This document shows, in pieces, positions 10,089 to 22,648 of a stretch of DNA of 64,000 bases. A program made the translations under genes and the position numbers. Origin of the DNA: Pyrus communis (Eukaryota > Streptophyta > Magnoliopsida > Rosales > Rosaceae); contig NC_084814.1 in NCBI RefSeq assembly GCF_963583255.1, forward strand, positions 23,582,315 to 23,646,314, given 5' to 3'. The notes beneath the pieces are model-generated. The model did not search any database and was not told where the DNA came from. It saw nothing but the letters and a program-made list of their open reading frames with translations. Numbering within the stretch: position 1 is the first letter of the stretch; each line of letters begins with the position of its first letter.

Positions 10089-12388
10089 TGTTAGGACAAC
10101 TAGGTGTTGACACGTGGGCAGTTTCCCAATTAAGGTATATTATTTTCTTACACATTTTTCTCATTGGACACAAGAAATTTTTTAATGTGTTAAAAATACA
10201 GTTTGGTACACTAGGAGTTATAATACAAGCATACAAGCAGTTGGAAGTGTTCTTGCATGCTGAAAAAATCTCTCCTTCGACAAACCAATTTTCATGTTTG
10301 GAATAGGTCTTTGCCCTCTACGGCAGAAAAAGTTTATCACTTTGATTGAACTGAAACTGGTTGTGATTGTAATCACTTTATTTATGCATTATCCTTTTCA
10401 ATAAAAAAATAAAATAAAAAACTTAATACCGCCTTTTTTGTCTTAAGAGCGTAAATCACTTCTCGTAATATTATCATTATGTGTGTCTGCTTTCTTGACA
10501 ACGCACTACCAACTGCCAGCTATCAGAGCAAGTGAAAGTGAAACAACCACTTCTGAGTTCTACATATATGAAACAACCACTTCTGAGTTCTACATATATT
10601 GCCACACAAAATTGATAAAAAAAAAAAAAAAAAAAAAAAGAAGCTAAAGTTAAATACATAATTAGTGAATCGCACGATGGTGGCTAGGAAAGTTGAAATG
10701 CTTTTTTGAGTCTTTCCAGGTCCAGGAATGATGGATTGTCATGGCAAACCTACCAACCAATTCCCTTTTTAAAAAAGAAAAATACACTCATCTCACAACT
10801 GTCAGTCATAATAAAAATGCATTTAAAATCAAATTAAAGTAAAAAAAATAAAAAAATCATCACTTTGCTGATAATATTGGCTACAAAAATAATCAGGCGC
10901 GATAACAGTTGAGTTGAAAATCAAATGGTGCTCTAAGTGTTATTAAGATGTAGTTTTCAGAAGTTAACTGCATTAAAAGTTTGAGCAGAATTTAGATGTT
11001 TAGCCCTAACTAAGGGGTAACCAAAGCCCGATGGCTAAAAGCCAAAAACTAGTATATAGAATTTGATAAATTAGAGAAAAAATATTATGTGCTTTTTCAG
11101 CCTTACCCACGCAAATCAAAACCCATTTGCAGTTCATTTGATGGCAGAAAAGTAAAAGTGTGCTGAACTGACTTTATACCTGCTTGTATACACACTTCTA
11201 GTTGCAGTGGTCCAAATATTTTATAAAATTATACACACCCACACACACACACGCAAACACACATATGTATGTGTAAATTATTACTGCAAGGGCTGATTGT
11301 CTTGGTGAATAGGATATTCCTTTTAAATTGATTGCATCACAGGTTGAAAATACTCATTTCCTTAATCTATTAGAGTAGTAATATTGCTCGTAATAATATA
11401 AAAAATTATTACTATTTTATTTTATGAGTGAATAGTGAGCTTAGTAGCAGTTAAGAGTAGAGAAAGAAGTGAGATGAGATGGGGTGTCATGTTTAATGGT
11501 AGGTGACTAAACAACCACCTTCAACTAGCTCACATGACCTCTTTGTGTACATTTTAAATTTGCTTTTTTATCTCTTCATGTCTTCATCACTTCACATACC
11601 ATTCTTATTTTTCTTTTTTCAATACCTTACTCCCTCATATAGTGATTCCAGCACTCTTTTTTTAGCCATCTGCATTGTAAATCGAATATTTTAAAACTTT
11701 TATATACTTATAGATGAGTGTTATCACACATTTTTGCATTAACAAAATTTGCAAGTTGGAGATAAGCGGACTCAAACGTTGAAATCCGCTACATGGTAAA
11801 CTATCGCCTCTTTGGTCCCAACTCCTACTACAGAGACGAATGAGACAATAACTTCCTGTAACACAACTTACAACTTTTATAGTACTGTGCTCTCCAAAGA
11901 GCAATCCTTCTCAAGATCTCAAACGTCTTAACCAAGAGTTAATATCACTAGCCAATATAATTACTCCAAAGACTTATATATGAAATGTAATTACAGCATT
12001 GAAGTTTTGAGGTCAAACAAAATCAATGAGTCTGAATCTTAAAGGAAATGACATTGTTGGTATAACAAAACAAAAAAAGGATTTGGTAAGGCCTAACTTG
12101 GAAGGCAAATTAGCAGCAATACTGCCTCAGCAAGCCCTAAAATCTGTAAAGAATCAATGAATTATGATGTCCAGAAAATATGTATTTGTACCTCTTGAAC
12201 CTTTATTGGAAGGATAGTAATTTCCGCATTTCATTTTTCTCCTTGCGCACTCTTCTTCTTCTTCGCTTTCCTCTCATTTGATTTATTCAATCAAAGAGTT
12301 AGAAGAAAAAAGGAGGAGTGCAGGAGGAGAAACCGAGAGTGCCGAGATCACTTTCCTATCGAAAATCCATGGCCAAAGGACTTGAAAC
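10089..12388. other. Spacer downstream of the ZAT gene, no gene seen
   Basis: Contains a perfect 30-bp tandem duplication at 10540-10599, a 20-base-class poly-A near 10617, a short CA run near 11235 and the presumed 3' UTR of the zinc-finger gene on the right. No supported coding region. Confidence 0.55.
10540..10599. repeat. Perfect 30-bp tandem duplication
   Basis: GAAACAACCACTTCTGAGTT plus ten more bases occurs twice with no mismatch (10540-10569, 10570-10599), immediately before a poly-A run. Confidence 0.95.
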
Positions 12389-13909
12389 TCATTTGGAGAT
12401 GAGCCCTACAAGGGCAGCCTCATGCTTATGGCTGCTGCTCCCGACCCACCATGGCTTGAATGCTACTGCGGCTGCATCATGGTTGCTACTGCTTTCTTCC
12501 TCCACAGGAGCAGGAAGATTGAGATCAAGAAAGTTTCTCACTTCAGGAGCTGCAGGCTTCTGAATCACTAGGGTTTGGCTGGTAATTTTAGCCTCACCAA
12601 TCAAATGGGATCTTTTGTGCCCTCCCAATGCTTGCCCTGAGGAGAAAACTCTGTAGCAAATTGGACAGGAATGCCCTTTAGTACTTTTTGCACCGCTCTC
12701 TGCTATTTCTTGCTCAATGGGGTTGTCATTGTTGCAGCAAGACCCGGGGGAGATGTCAGTTTCCATGGTGTTTTCACCGCTTTCGATCTTCGAAGCGAAG
12801 CACCCTTTGGTCTTCTTGTGACTTGCCCTATGGCCTCCGAGAGCTTGGTACGATCGAAAAACCTTGTTGCAAGTAGTACATTCGAATTTGCTTCTCTTTT
12901 GTGAACTCTTGCAAACTACTACTTCAGAATCCAAAATATCAGCTCTACTAGTACTCAAATTTTTTGGGGACTGATCTGACCTCAGTTCAAAATCACAAGT
13001 CTCTTTGATCTTCCTCTTGCTTGAATTGTACTTGTTGGAACCCAATTTATCATTATTCGAAAACCCGCCAGCAGAAGAACAAAACTTGGATTTTCTACCT
13101 TCAAGTACTGCTAGGGACTCGAAGTGTCGAGGCTCCAACACCTTTTTATTGAGTTTGTTCTTCAGTTTCAAAGTTGTAGCAATCTTACTCTTAATATCCG
13201 CAACCCGAGTTGTTCCAACTGATGATGGAGGATCCGAGAACCCTGAATTTCCATCGAAAGAGTCACGAGCTACTAATTTTAAGCCGCCCCAGTGACCCGA
13301 ATCCCTCGAAAGCATCATCAAACACATAGCAACCTCTTCTTGTTCTTGCTCAATCTCGGAAACAGAGGAAGTAGCAGCAGCAGCAGCAACAATTGAAAAG
13401 TTAGAAGATGAAGTTGTTGCTCCCATGTACCTTGTTTTTCTTCCCGATCTTCTTCCCCGATTGGGAGGAGCAGCAGTAGTTTTGTTCTCCGATTGGCTAG
13501 TCCAAGAATCTTCGTGTTCTTCCTCGAGGCTCTCAATCGAAACTCTTTCTTTTTCCGAGTGGAACTTCATGTGACCGAAAAGAGATTTCCAAGACTGAAA
13601 CCCCTTGCCACATTCTCTACAAAACTTGTCCGGATGAAGCGAAGTGTCCTCACTCGAGTCCGTGAGCCTCCATGTTTTCTTGGGATTCTCCCTCAGACCA
13701 TAACCGGGTTGCTGATGAGTTCCACCTTCGAAATCAGAACCGCCATTGTTGGAGGACGAGAGCTTAACTCCGCCGGTATTGAGCTTTTCCTCTGTTTCCA
13801 GCGAATTGTTGATTAAGTGACACCTCATGTGACCTCCCAATGATCTGCCACAGGGGAAGCTCTTGCTGCAAAACTTGCATACATACTTCAACTCTTGATC
13901 TTCTTCCAT
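12389..13909 (-). CDS. Four-finger C2H2 zinc-finger protein (ZAT4/ZAT9-like)
   Basis: Intronless 506-aa nuclear transcription factor, probably a repressor. C2H2 fingers: C11/C14/H27/H31 (plant-type variant with SLGGH), C97/C100/H113/H117 (SLFGH), C344/C347/H360/H364 and C415/C418/H431/H435, the last two with the canonical QALGGH helix. An L-box-like [12 protein letters not shown] lies at 192-203, and an EAR repression motif LDLNLP at 461-466 near the C-terminus. This order, an early fusion of widely spaced fingers with paired QALGGH fingers at the end, is that of Arabidopsis ZAT1/ZAT4/ZAT9. The start is the first ATG of the frame and gives the usual MEEDQE-like N-terminus one finger-length before C11. 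Upstream DNA to about 14.4 kb is CT/GA-rich, like a plant leader and promoter. Which ZAT paralogue it is cannot be settled by eye. Confidence 0.93.
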   Translation of the reverse strand: MEEDQELKYVCKFCSKSFPCGRSLGGHMRCHLINNSLETEEKLNTGGVKLSSSNNGGSDFEGGTHQQPGYGLRENPKKTWRLTDSSEDTSLHPDKFCRECGKGFQSWKSLFGHMKFHSEKERVSIESLEEEHEDSWTSQSENKTTAAPPNRGRRSGRKTRYMGATTSSSNFSIVAAAAATSSVSEIEQEQEEVAMCLMMLSRDSGHWGGLKLVARDSFDGNSGFSDPPSSVGTTRVADIKSKIATTLKLKNKLNKKVLEPRHFESLAVLEGRKSKFCSSAGGFSNNDKLGSNKYNSSKRKIKETCDFELRSDQSPKNLSTSRADILDSEVVVCKSSQKRSKFECTTCNKVFRSYQALGGHRASHKKTKGCFASKIESGENTMETDISPGSCCNNDNPIEQEIAESGAKSTKGHSCPICYRVFSSGQALGGHKRSHLIGEAKITSQTLVIQKPAAPEVRNFLDLNLPAPVEEESSSNHDAAAVAFKPWWVGSSSHKHEAALVGLISK

Positions 13910-14893
13910 CGTTTTGAATCAAAACTCAACCAAATACGGAAATTCAGATCAGAAAAGCTTCGAATCTGATCACGAAACTTGGTAAAGCTCCGAGATTCTT
14001 GATCTCATTACACTAAAACAGGATAAATGTAATGAAACAGAAGACAACCCGGATCAGAAAATCGACGCGAAAACTCAAACTCGGAGTGAGAATTGCATCA
14101 GATCAAGCTTTGTTGCTGCTTTTTGAACTACCCCAGAAAGAAAAAAATCTCAGATTTCATGAATTATGAACTAGAAAAAGGTTAAAAATTAAAAAAAGAA
14201 AAAACATATATCAGTAGCTTTGCTCTTCTGCTCCGCTGTTTTCTTTGTTGGTGGTGACGATGGCGACGAACAAGCACAAAGAAGAGAGGAAAAATGAAAA
14301 GTGAGAGAGTGAGTGAGCGAGCGAGCGTATGTTTCTCTTTCGCTTTCTCTCTCTAGTTTTTCTCTCTCTCTACCTGTGAACTTGACTATTTTTGGAGGAG
14401 AAATCCATGCATGGAAGCAAAGATTAAAGTGAGGTAATAGAGAGGAAAGATAGTAGCACGTGTATCAACTGAGGATCCTACGCCAACTCGAAATCCGACG
14501 GCCGAGATTCCCATGTGAGCATCCTATAGTTCAAGAACCTCTACTTAAAAAGAAAAATACATATTTCGTACATGCAACCGATTCTTTCATTAATTGTAAT
14601 TAGTATAATCTTAACATTCAAATTACATAACTTGAAACAATTGATGATTTTAATTATCTTTAAAATCCGTTTTTAATAGAAACCAATTGCATCAAAAATT
14701 ATTTAGATATTCATATGCATCAAATAAATTGACATTTTACAAACGGTTGCCCTACTTAAAATTAACTGCCCTCTTCCTTAACTATTCTTTCCTTTGTTAC
14801 CTACCAAGTAATGGGGCCCCACTCTCGGGCCGTTATTCTTTTGGACTCTCTTCTTTCTCTAGTTTTCATCATCTTGCTTAATTAATTGAGAGT

Positions 14894-15184
14894 AATGTTA
14901 TTCATATCATATTTTTGTATCACATTTTTATACCATCTTAGGTGGCATTTGATGTAGACAATCACATCATTTAAATTAATCATATTTTTAAACTTAGTTC
15001 ATTATTTAATAAACTAATAATTAAGAAAAACTAGTTAATTAAATAATGATTATGATATACGAGGAGTTTTTCTCTTTCATTTCCTTAGGTTTTGCTAATC
15101 TTTCAAATGATGTGGCTGTCCACATCAGATGCCACCTAAGATGGTATGAAAATGTGATACAAAAACATGGTATGAATAACATTT
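14894..15184. mobile_element. MITE, about 291 bp
   Basis: The left arm starts AATGTTATTCATATCATATT and continues through CCATCTTAGGTGGCATTTGA; the right arm is its reverse complement ending GGTATGAATAACATT. Arms are about 60 bp. No confident target duplication was found. Confidence 0.7.
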
Positions 15185-18100
15185 TTAATTATAAACTTTA
15201 AATAACTTCAAGATTTAATTTTCATGGTCGGTCCCATCTATCCAGTTTCCTTCAGTTTCAAACAAAGCATAGCATTCCACACTCCCTACTCTTTATGTGA
15301 GTTTGATAAGATGGTTATATACTATAATTCAGTTCATCTTTGCAATGGTTAATTGCAGTTGTTTAAGAGTTCCGTCGAATTTGTCGGGGAAGTATTGATA
15401 TAGCTAGATTGGCCACATATCGATAATTGTAAATTAAAGTATCGACAATATTAATAATATTGTTCGGTTACCAACTTTATCCCAATGACCAGAAATGATC
15501 AAATGATTAACCTTGGTTAGTCTTACCATGGATGCAGCAATTTTTATTTTTTAGGTAACCTATGAAATATTTCTGGAAAACCACAAGAGTTTGTTAACCG
15601 TGATCTCTGATAAGTGAGGTAATTCTGATCATATTTTACCATATAACTTGCACCACAAGCATATCTGGCACCAACACTTTTCGTGTATGCATAAAACCAT
15701 ATCAGATTTCTTTCTATTCGAAGCTATATATCTTTTAAACAAATGAAAAACTACATAAGAAATCACTTAATTTTCCATAGAATATGAAATGCAAGTGCCT
15801 CTAAGATTCAGTTCCTTTTATGCAGAGGAAGGGTTTTAATTTAAATTATTCCATCAACATTTTCAATAAACAGGCACACCAAGTGTTATGATACAAGTGG
15901 TTGGATACGTGAAAAAAAAATCCAAACACTTATATTATGGCACTTAGTATACTAAGTCGTGTTTTTGGCTCACTGAAATATTTCTCCTTTGATACATGCA
16001 TGCACTAAATTTTGAACACTAAGTATAAAGAATGGGAGCAGCTAGAATCTTATACTGTTCTAGTACCAAATATAGTTTGTCCTTTTTGTGAAACTTAATT
16101 AAGTGGATATATTTGGATGTCCTGCTCACATGCCACTTGATCAAAATATATATTAATTATATTTAGAGGTCAAATAGGCTATAAAGGTCTGTGAATATGT
16201 ACAGTATTAGAAGAAGAATCCAACATATAATATCAGATATATAATATATAATGTACATGCTAACCTAACCACCTAGTTTTTAGCTTACTAACCTAACCAA
16301 CTAATTTTTAGTATAATTTAATGGTAACTCTGTTTTCAGTGTCAAAAAAGGTCCCAAGTTCCAATCTCCCGTAGCGTTGATTAGAAAGAAACGATCATCC
16401 CTAAACAATATCGGGTTTAAATTTTAACGAAACAAAAGTAGCTAGCTTAAGGACCATATTTTGATTGTTAACAGACGTCGATCTTCTTGATTAATCAATT
16501 AAAAGAACCTAACCCCATGATACCTGCTGCATGTCTAGGGTTGTGGGTGCAGCCCTACATCAAAGTCAGAAATGGGGCAGCTAGCATGGCCAAACTACCG
16601 GTGCTGGGCGGCCTCTATTGGTGATGGAGGAGCCAGCCGGCTTTCATTGCTCTAATCGTAATTTGAATGTCTTATTAGCAAACCCTTAACCACAGTTAAC
16701 TGCATAACTCCCCTTCCCTTGTGCCCGTTTTGCCAGCTCTTTAATTAGTATTTAGTACAATGTTTAGCTGTAAACCCTACATTTCTTTTCTCTCCAATTG
16801 TATTTTAAAGGATCCACGAGATGTCATATTATAGACACATACGAGCAAGTATGGAGATCATAAAATATCTTTTTCGTGCAAGTGTACGTATACATGCACG
16901 CGTTTAGGTACGACATGTATACGTAAAAATGTATGTGAGATATGTATGGTAGCCCACAAAAAACTTCACTTGAGAGTCAAGAGAGATGGCCCTCCAAAAG
17001 TGATGCTCAACTTGACTAGCATGACTTCTTCAAATGAAAGGATGGCCACAGGCCACTCCTTGTTTTCTGCCATGCCTTGTAATGTGTTGTAAGAGGCTAA
17101 TAAGATAAGAAGATACCCCGACTTTGGCTCTTTATGCTTTTCTTAAGCTTCCTTCCTTCTTTCCATCCCCTATTTCCTCACCATCCAACACCAAATCTTT
17201 TAAACCATCATGGGAGAGACTGCACATTGAGTTACTTTCATTTTTGGACACATTACCCACTTGTATTCTATTCTAAAAATCATATCCACTCCTCACTATT
17301 CAAAGAAAAACTTTAACGATAATGTTTGGCTAGCTAGGGCAGTTCACCAGGTGGAACATCGTGGGGTCGGATCAACCCAAAATACGGAGAATCTCATGCT
17401 CTCGTATGAGCTTATTTACGAATAGTGCGTGGTCGAGATGACCATACACAAGTTTGGTGATCTCAACCCAACATCTAGCTAGGTGGGATGTTGCAATGCT
17501 TTAGAATTCCGGTCTACCTCACCTAATAAACTAAACATGACATGTTGCTATTGTGGTTATGCGCTTGGAGGATTTCACTAGGGACTTTTGATGAGTTATG
17601 ATAGAAAAAGTGCATGGAGTTGTATCTCTTCTGGCAGCCACATCTTGATTTTTGTTCTTAGGAGGCTTGTAATTTAAGTCCAGTCGCCACTAGTTGTTGA
17701 ACTGCGCACTTTATTCACATGAACTCCACATAGTTAAATGACAAATATTTGTAGCTGGATACCGGCCCTAAGGATGAAAATTCAGCTTGGGATATATTTC
17801 AGTTTCCATTACTACAATTAACTCTTTTGTGCTAAATTGAACCAAAAGGTGCTGAATCATTCATCACAACGTTTTACGTCAACCAGAACTTGACAATCAC
17901 AAACTTATTTACAGTAAGAAAGACGGTTTGAATTGCAATAGGTTCACAGTTCGAATCTCTAAAATGAAAAAGATTAGAAGTCATCATAGCCATGGATATA
18001 AAATGGTCCAAAAGTTGCATTAGTTATAAGCATATTAAGCTTTAACTAAGTCATAATTAAGCTAGTAGTCTTAGCGGTTGGGGCTTGTTCACTCGAATGC

Positions 18101-18300
18101 TATTAATTAATCACAATTATTAACAGATTAATTAGCTTCACAGTGACAGATTAAACTAAAATTGAGTGCATCTGCTAAAAAAAAGTCTGCAATCTCAACC
18201 AGATTTGTTTTATCTTTTTTTTTTTCTTATATATATTTTACGTAGGGATATATGAGTGTGTGAGTGTATATTATGAAGCAACTACAAAATCCACTAGCTT

Positions 18301-18303
<3 letters not shown>

Positions 18304-18341
<38 letters not shown>

Positions 18342-18366
18342 TAGATAGATAGATAGATAGATATAG
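18304..18366. repeat. (TA)n-(GATA)n compound microsatellite
   Basis: About 18 TA units run directly into six to seven GATA units. Confidence 0.95.
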
Positions 18367-18672
18367 ATATATTTATGGACCAATGCATAAAGATGCATAT
18401 GTTTCTTTAAGAGTAATAATGCTGCATGTGTTAGTGAGCAAGCACTCACCAGCAATGCTTAAGGAATACTCAAATCAGTCAAATATTTGACTTTAAAACG
18501 AGAAAGAATATATAACAACCTTTTAAGGAATCATGGTGAAACGGGGAGCAATGTGTTATACTATTTTTTTCTTAGTTGTGTCAAACTATGAATGTTGAAG
18601 AAGATAAGCGATGGAAACTTGTACTATTAATTTATGTTTTTAATCTTGTTTGTTGTTTGTAAGGAGGGCAAA

Positions 18673-18842
18673 GTCAGTATTTCTATATCTCTTCATAGTT
18701 ACAATATGATTCCTTTGTACAGGCAAAAATGACATAGACAACAACTATAATTTTACGGTCAGTATTTCTATATCTCTTCATAGTTACAATATGATTCCTT
18801 TGTACAGGCAAAAATGACATAGACAACAACTATAATTTTACG
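18673..18842. repeat. Perfect 85-bp tandem duplication
   Basis: The block from GTCAGTATTTCTATATCTCT to TATAATTTTACG is repeated head to tail without a mismatch that I can see, implying a recent duplication (or an assembly duplicate). Confidence 0.93.
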
Positions 18843-19212
18843 GCTATGGCAATCATAAAGCAAAGAAAGTTGTAGCAAACAGTAAGGTGAAAGCTTGAGA
18901 ACCATACCCTATACAAAAGTCTTCAATTAATTGTAAAGACTTATATCTGAACTACGTAAGAATTCTGTATTTACATTAATATTATATAATTTACTGATAT
19001 TTTCCGTTATTTATAGCAGAAAGGTGTCAGCGAAAATTTAAAATTGTCTTGTGGGACCCTCCTCGTACCTTGCTAAATCTTCTGGTTGGAAGAGGTTTCT
19101 TTCTGCTTTGGGTTTAGCACCTATGTCAATTTCTTAACCATTTTTATTTGTTGCTTTTCAGCTCACTAAGCAATGGGTCTACTGGTTTAGCGTACTGCAA
19201 AGTATTTAATTG

Positions 19213-20321
19213 GATAAAATACAAAAAATTACTTTAATTATTAGTGTTACGATATTTTTATACTTTATTTTTTAAAATTGATAATGTCATACCTTATCTT
19301 ACAAATTTGTGTCAATGTTATACCTTCCTTCAGCCTGCCGTTAATTTTTCAGTTAAATGCAGACGTAGCTTGATCTAGATCCCACTTTCTATTTAAAAAA
19401 TTATTAAAAACTAAAAAAAAATCATTTAATATTTTTTAAATATTAAAATAATAAAGAAAAGTGAAAAAAAAACCAAAAAAAAAAAACATTTGGTCCCTTT
19501 CCCTCCCTCCTTCCCCCATTTACATGCTCCAAGCCTGCAACCCAGAAAACAAAAGAAGAAAAAAAAAACCTTCATCCCTTCCCACCCTCCCCCCACCCCC
19601 CCCCCCCCCCCCCGGGCGTCCTTCTTTCTTCTCCCCCCAACCCCCTCTTCTCCCCCACCCGAGCCCCTACCTGCAACCCAGAAAAAAAAGAAAAAGAAAA
19701 TCCTAGTTTGTCTTCCCCTCGCATCCACCCCTCACGGAATCGGCCTGGCGAATGGGATCTGGGGTTTTTTTCCTCCTTCTTCTTCTTCTTCCTCCTCTTT
19801 CTTTTTTGTTTCTGGGTTGCAGGGGGTTGGATTTGTTTTTTTTTTTTTTTGGGGGGGGGGGGTGACGAAATGGGTTGGGGTTTTTTTTTTTTTTTTTTCC
19901 TTCTTCTTCTTCTTCTTCCGCGGGGGGGGGGGTAGATGGGTTTTCAAATTTTTTTTTTTTTTTTTTTTGGTTGAAGATTACGCAGGGAAAAAGAAGATGG
20001 TGAGAGAGAAAAGGGGGGAGGGGGTGGATGGGACAAAAGGTTTTTATTTTTGTTTTTTTTTTTTGACTTTTCTTTATTATTCTAATATTTAAAAATATTA
20101 AATGATTTTTTTATTTTTTAATATTTTATTAATTTTTTTAATAGAAAGTGGGGTCTGGATCAAGCCACGTCAGTATTTAACTGACAAATTAACGGCATGC
20201 TAATTGAAGGTATAACATTGACATAAATTCGTAAGATGAGGTATGACATTGTCAATTTTAAAATATGAGGTATGAAAGTGTCATGACACCAATAATTGAG
20301 ATATTTTTTTGTACGTTACCC
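19213..20321. mobile_element. Foldback/MULE-like element with ~200-bp inverted arms
   Basis: Left arm 19213-19411 and right arm about 20117-20321 are reverse complements with moderate divergence; shared blocks include AATGTCATACCT, GTCAATGTTATACCTTC and CCCACTTTCTAT. TATTTAATTG occurs at both outer edges (19203-19212, 20322-20331), a 9-10-bp target duplication. The interior is extremely low in complexity: C- and A-runs on the left are mirrored by G- and T-runs on the right, and CTGCAACCCAGAAA occurs twice on the left and once inverted (TTTCTGGGTTGCAG) on the right. It has no transposase. Predicted open frames here are translations of homopolymers. Confidence 0.75.
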
Positions 20322-21543
20322 TATTTAATTGATGCACTGCATATTCCCTCCTTATCCAAAGCCATGTGGGTTATGGAATCAAAGATTAGCTCATATATTA
20401 AGACATAAGAAATGTTAAGGAGACTCTCAAAATTAAAACTCTGTATGCCTCATCTTTTTGGCACGAGAATCGTGTCAATATTATAAAATATTATGTCAAA
20501 AAGATGAAATGACGGATAGTTTCCTTAGCATTTCTCACAAGGCATAATAGCTTTGCTTGTTAGATTTTGACAAAAATCGCTTACCATTCCACCATAAATC
20601 GATCTGGGATTTAAGGTGTTGTCAATACAAAATCCATCTTTTTAAATAGCGACTATGTGTTGCACAAAGAATTTCTAAGTAGCGACTGTATTCGCAGTTG
20701 ATAATCGACGAGATAACTTTTAATTCTTTAGATGGTCTTGGCCAGTAAGTAAAATTTATAACCAGCCTTCATAAATCTGAGGTATGAACGGATTTAAGGA
20801 GTCGTCAAATTTTCAAATAATTAGCACAAGAAATTGAAACATTCTATGCTTTTATCCGAGAACATATTCATGTTCCATAGTGCAGCACTGTGCTGCTGCC
20901 AGCAGTCATAAATCATTTTGACTGATCGCATCCACTGCTAACTTTTTCCAGACAATGTTATCACGTTACAGACCACTCTAATCTACGTAGTCGTATAGTA
21001 GGGTTTGAGTTCGGGTCAAACGGGATGAATACATTGCCTCGACCAACTAACTTAAACTACGGCTTTAAGGTGTTGCTTTTCATCTTCAAAACTACTATAG
21101 CTGTCAATTTACGACGATAATTCAAAACTACATCACGGTATCTTACTATGAAGACCGCCGTTACGCTTACATTATTGGTATATTTTCAGGACAACCCTAC
21201 AAAGATGATAATTCTGGATCTCCTAATGAAGGTATGAAAGGAATTTTCCATTTCCACACCAGCTAATAAAAGAGAGACCTAAACAACAAATTACCTTCTA
21301 TTTCACTATGTTACAGGGACGGCGAGCTTTTATCTCCCAATAAATCAGAATAAGGCATTTGAATCGGAGGAGGATTATCTCCCTTTCTAATCTCTCTCCC
21401 TTTCTCTTCCCTCCTATTTAAACGGTTATGTTAAATCACATCAACATCTTATATTGATTAATATTTTTATAAAGACAATAAGATAAAAAACAATATATGA
21501 GAGGAGGAAAGAGAATGAGATGAGAATAAGAAGGAATAGAATC
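20322..21543. other. Spacer, no gene seen
   Basis: Contains a small MITE-like foldback at 20409-20534; otherwise I see no recognisable structure. Confidence 0.5.
20409..20534. mobile_element. Small MITE-like foldback
   Basis: Ends GAAATGTTAAGGAGACT and, inverted, GAAATGCTAAGGAAACT; an inner palindromic stretch has TCATCTTTTTGGCA opposed by TGTCAAAAAGATGA. Confidence 0.65.
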
Positions 21544-21805
21544 CTACTCCATTAGAATTACACAAATCCCCATTAGTCGTTTCTCATCCTCGAGAGAACT
21601 ATTATGGATTCCTTGTGCACCCCACAGTGGAACATCAGCTTGATGCTCTGGTCCAATGGCGGCAGACTTCCGAGGAGGGTGATCCAAAAGAACAGAATAA
21701 ATATCCTCGGATTGAGTCAAGGTCCTTATGATGTCCCACTTGTCTTGGGTGCTTGAAAGAAACAAATATTTCCTCATCATCATCAAGTGATCGTTTCTGT
21801 ACCAT
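21544..21805 (-). pseudogene. 5' fragment of an ELM2-domain-like gene, frameshifted
   Basis: The ATG at 21805 opens MVQKRSLDDDEEIFVSFKHP and RQVGHHKDLDSI, then the reading continues only after a one-base shift near 21710 as EDIYSVLLDHPPRKSAAIG, PEHQADVPLWGAQGIHNS and EKRLMGICV, ending in a stop. The N-terminal pattern (K-R-x-D-E-E-x-F-x-V-S-x-KHPRQ) and the IGPEHQA segment resemble plant ELM2/MYB-type (ARID-linked) chromatin proteins. In intact homologues the ELM2 segment would continue beyond the final LMG.CVIPM motif; here it stops. Upstream, a 5' UTR exon ending CTGAG/GTATAA at 22648 and a TGCAG acceptor at 21812 look intact, and a CT-rich leader-like region extends toward 23.3 kb. So promoter, leader and first coding exon were copied or kept while the rest was lost. 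Family assignment is moderate. Confidence 0.55.
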
Positions 21806-22648
21806 ATTAAACTGCAGGAACAAGACAAGAAACGTTCAGACAAAATGCAGGAGAAATGCCTAAAAGAATTCTACACCTTCTTCCACACATCCAAAACATA
21901 TCAAATACCATTACAATCACAAGTCCATGTTATATCAACTTGCTTCGACTCGCATAAACGCAACTTTAATAGTTCAAAGCAACAACGTACGTAAATTAAA
22001 CACTTTTGAATGCAGCAAACACAAATAGATACCTCAAACGTGTAAACATTCCTGCTAAGAATGGTTACTTCTGAAAGTTAATTGTTTCCCCAATCAATGA
22101 CTCTATAGTTCCCCATGTCAGTTAACGTCTTAATCACAACATTACATCATATAACTACAAGTCCACCAATTTTTTTTTTTTTCCATAAGAAAATTACAAT
22201 TATAATTGATATCGGGTGTTGTGGGGCCAATTATTTGAGCACCCTCCACACATAAAAGAGACAGACATCACTAATAGTACAGGAGGGCAATTTGGTAAAT
22301 ATGACATGCTGCTTTATTTCTAATCAAAGGGTGCCCTTTTTAGCTAAAAATCAAGGTGCTTCTTTTAATTAAAAACAGGTGCCCTTTTAGCTAGAAACAA
22401 GGTGTCCATATCACATCACATAATTCAGCAAGAAATGATTTTACTTGTCAGAATTATTATTAGTATTTCAAAAGTTTCAATCTACACTCTAAATTTTTTA
22501 TATTTGTAAAGAAAAATACACTTGTGAGGAATGTAGAATGAGATTTTTTGAATGTCAATAACACTTCCCTTACTTATTTATTATATTTATTTTTCATGCA
22601 AAAATTAATAATTTCATCATAAATTAACAAAAGAGCTTGGTTTATACC

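Larger units (their letters stand above)
13910..19212. other. Promoter side of ZAT gene and long gene-poor spacer
   Basis: The first 500 bp are the likely leader and promoter of the zinc-finger gene (GA/CT tracts at 14283-14375). The rest is AT-rich and holds a MITE (14894-15184), a TA/GATA microsatellite, an 85-bp tandem duplication and small B-box-like stretches (for example GTTCGAATCTC near 17950). No open frame has family resemblance. Confidence 0.55.

Noticed and set aside
18673..18842. CRISPR-like array
   Set aside because: Repeats are adjacent with no spacers, and the DNA is plant nuclear; no array of repeats and unique spacers occurs anywhere in the window.
19426..20092. Several open frames of 70-200 codons in the foldback element
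   Set aside because: Translations of homopolymers (poly-K, poly-P, poly-F); not proteins.
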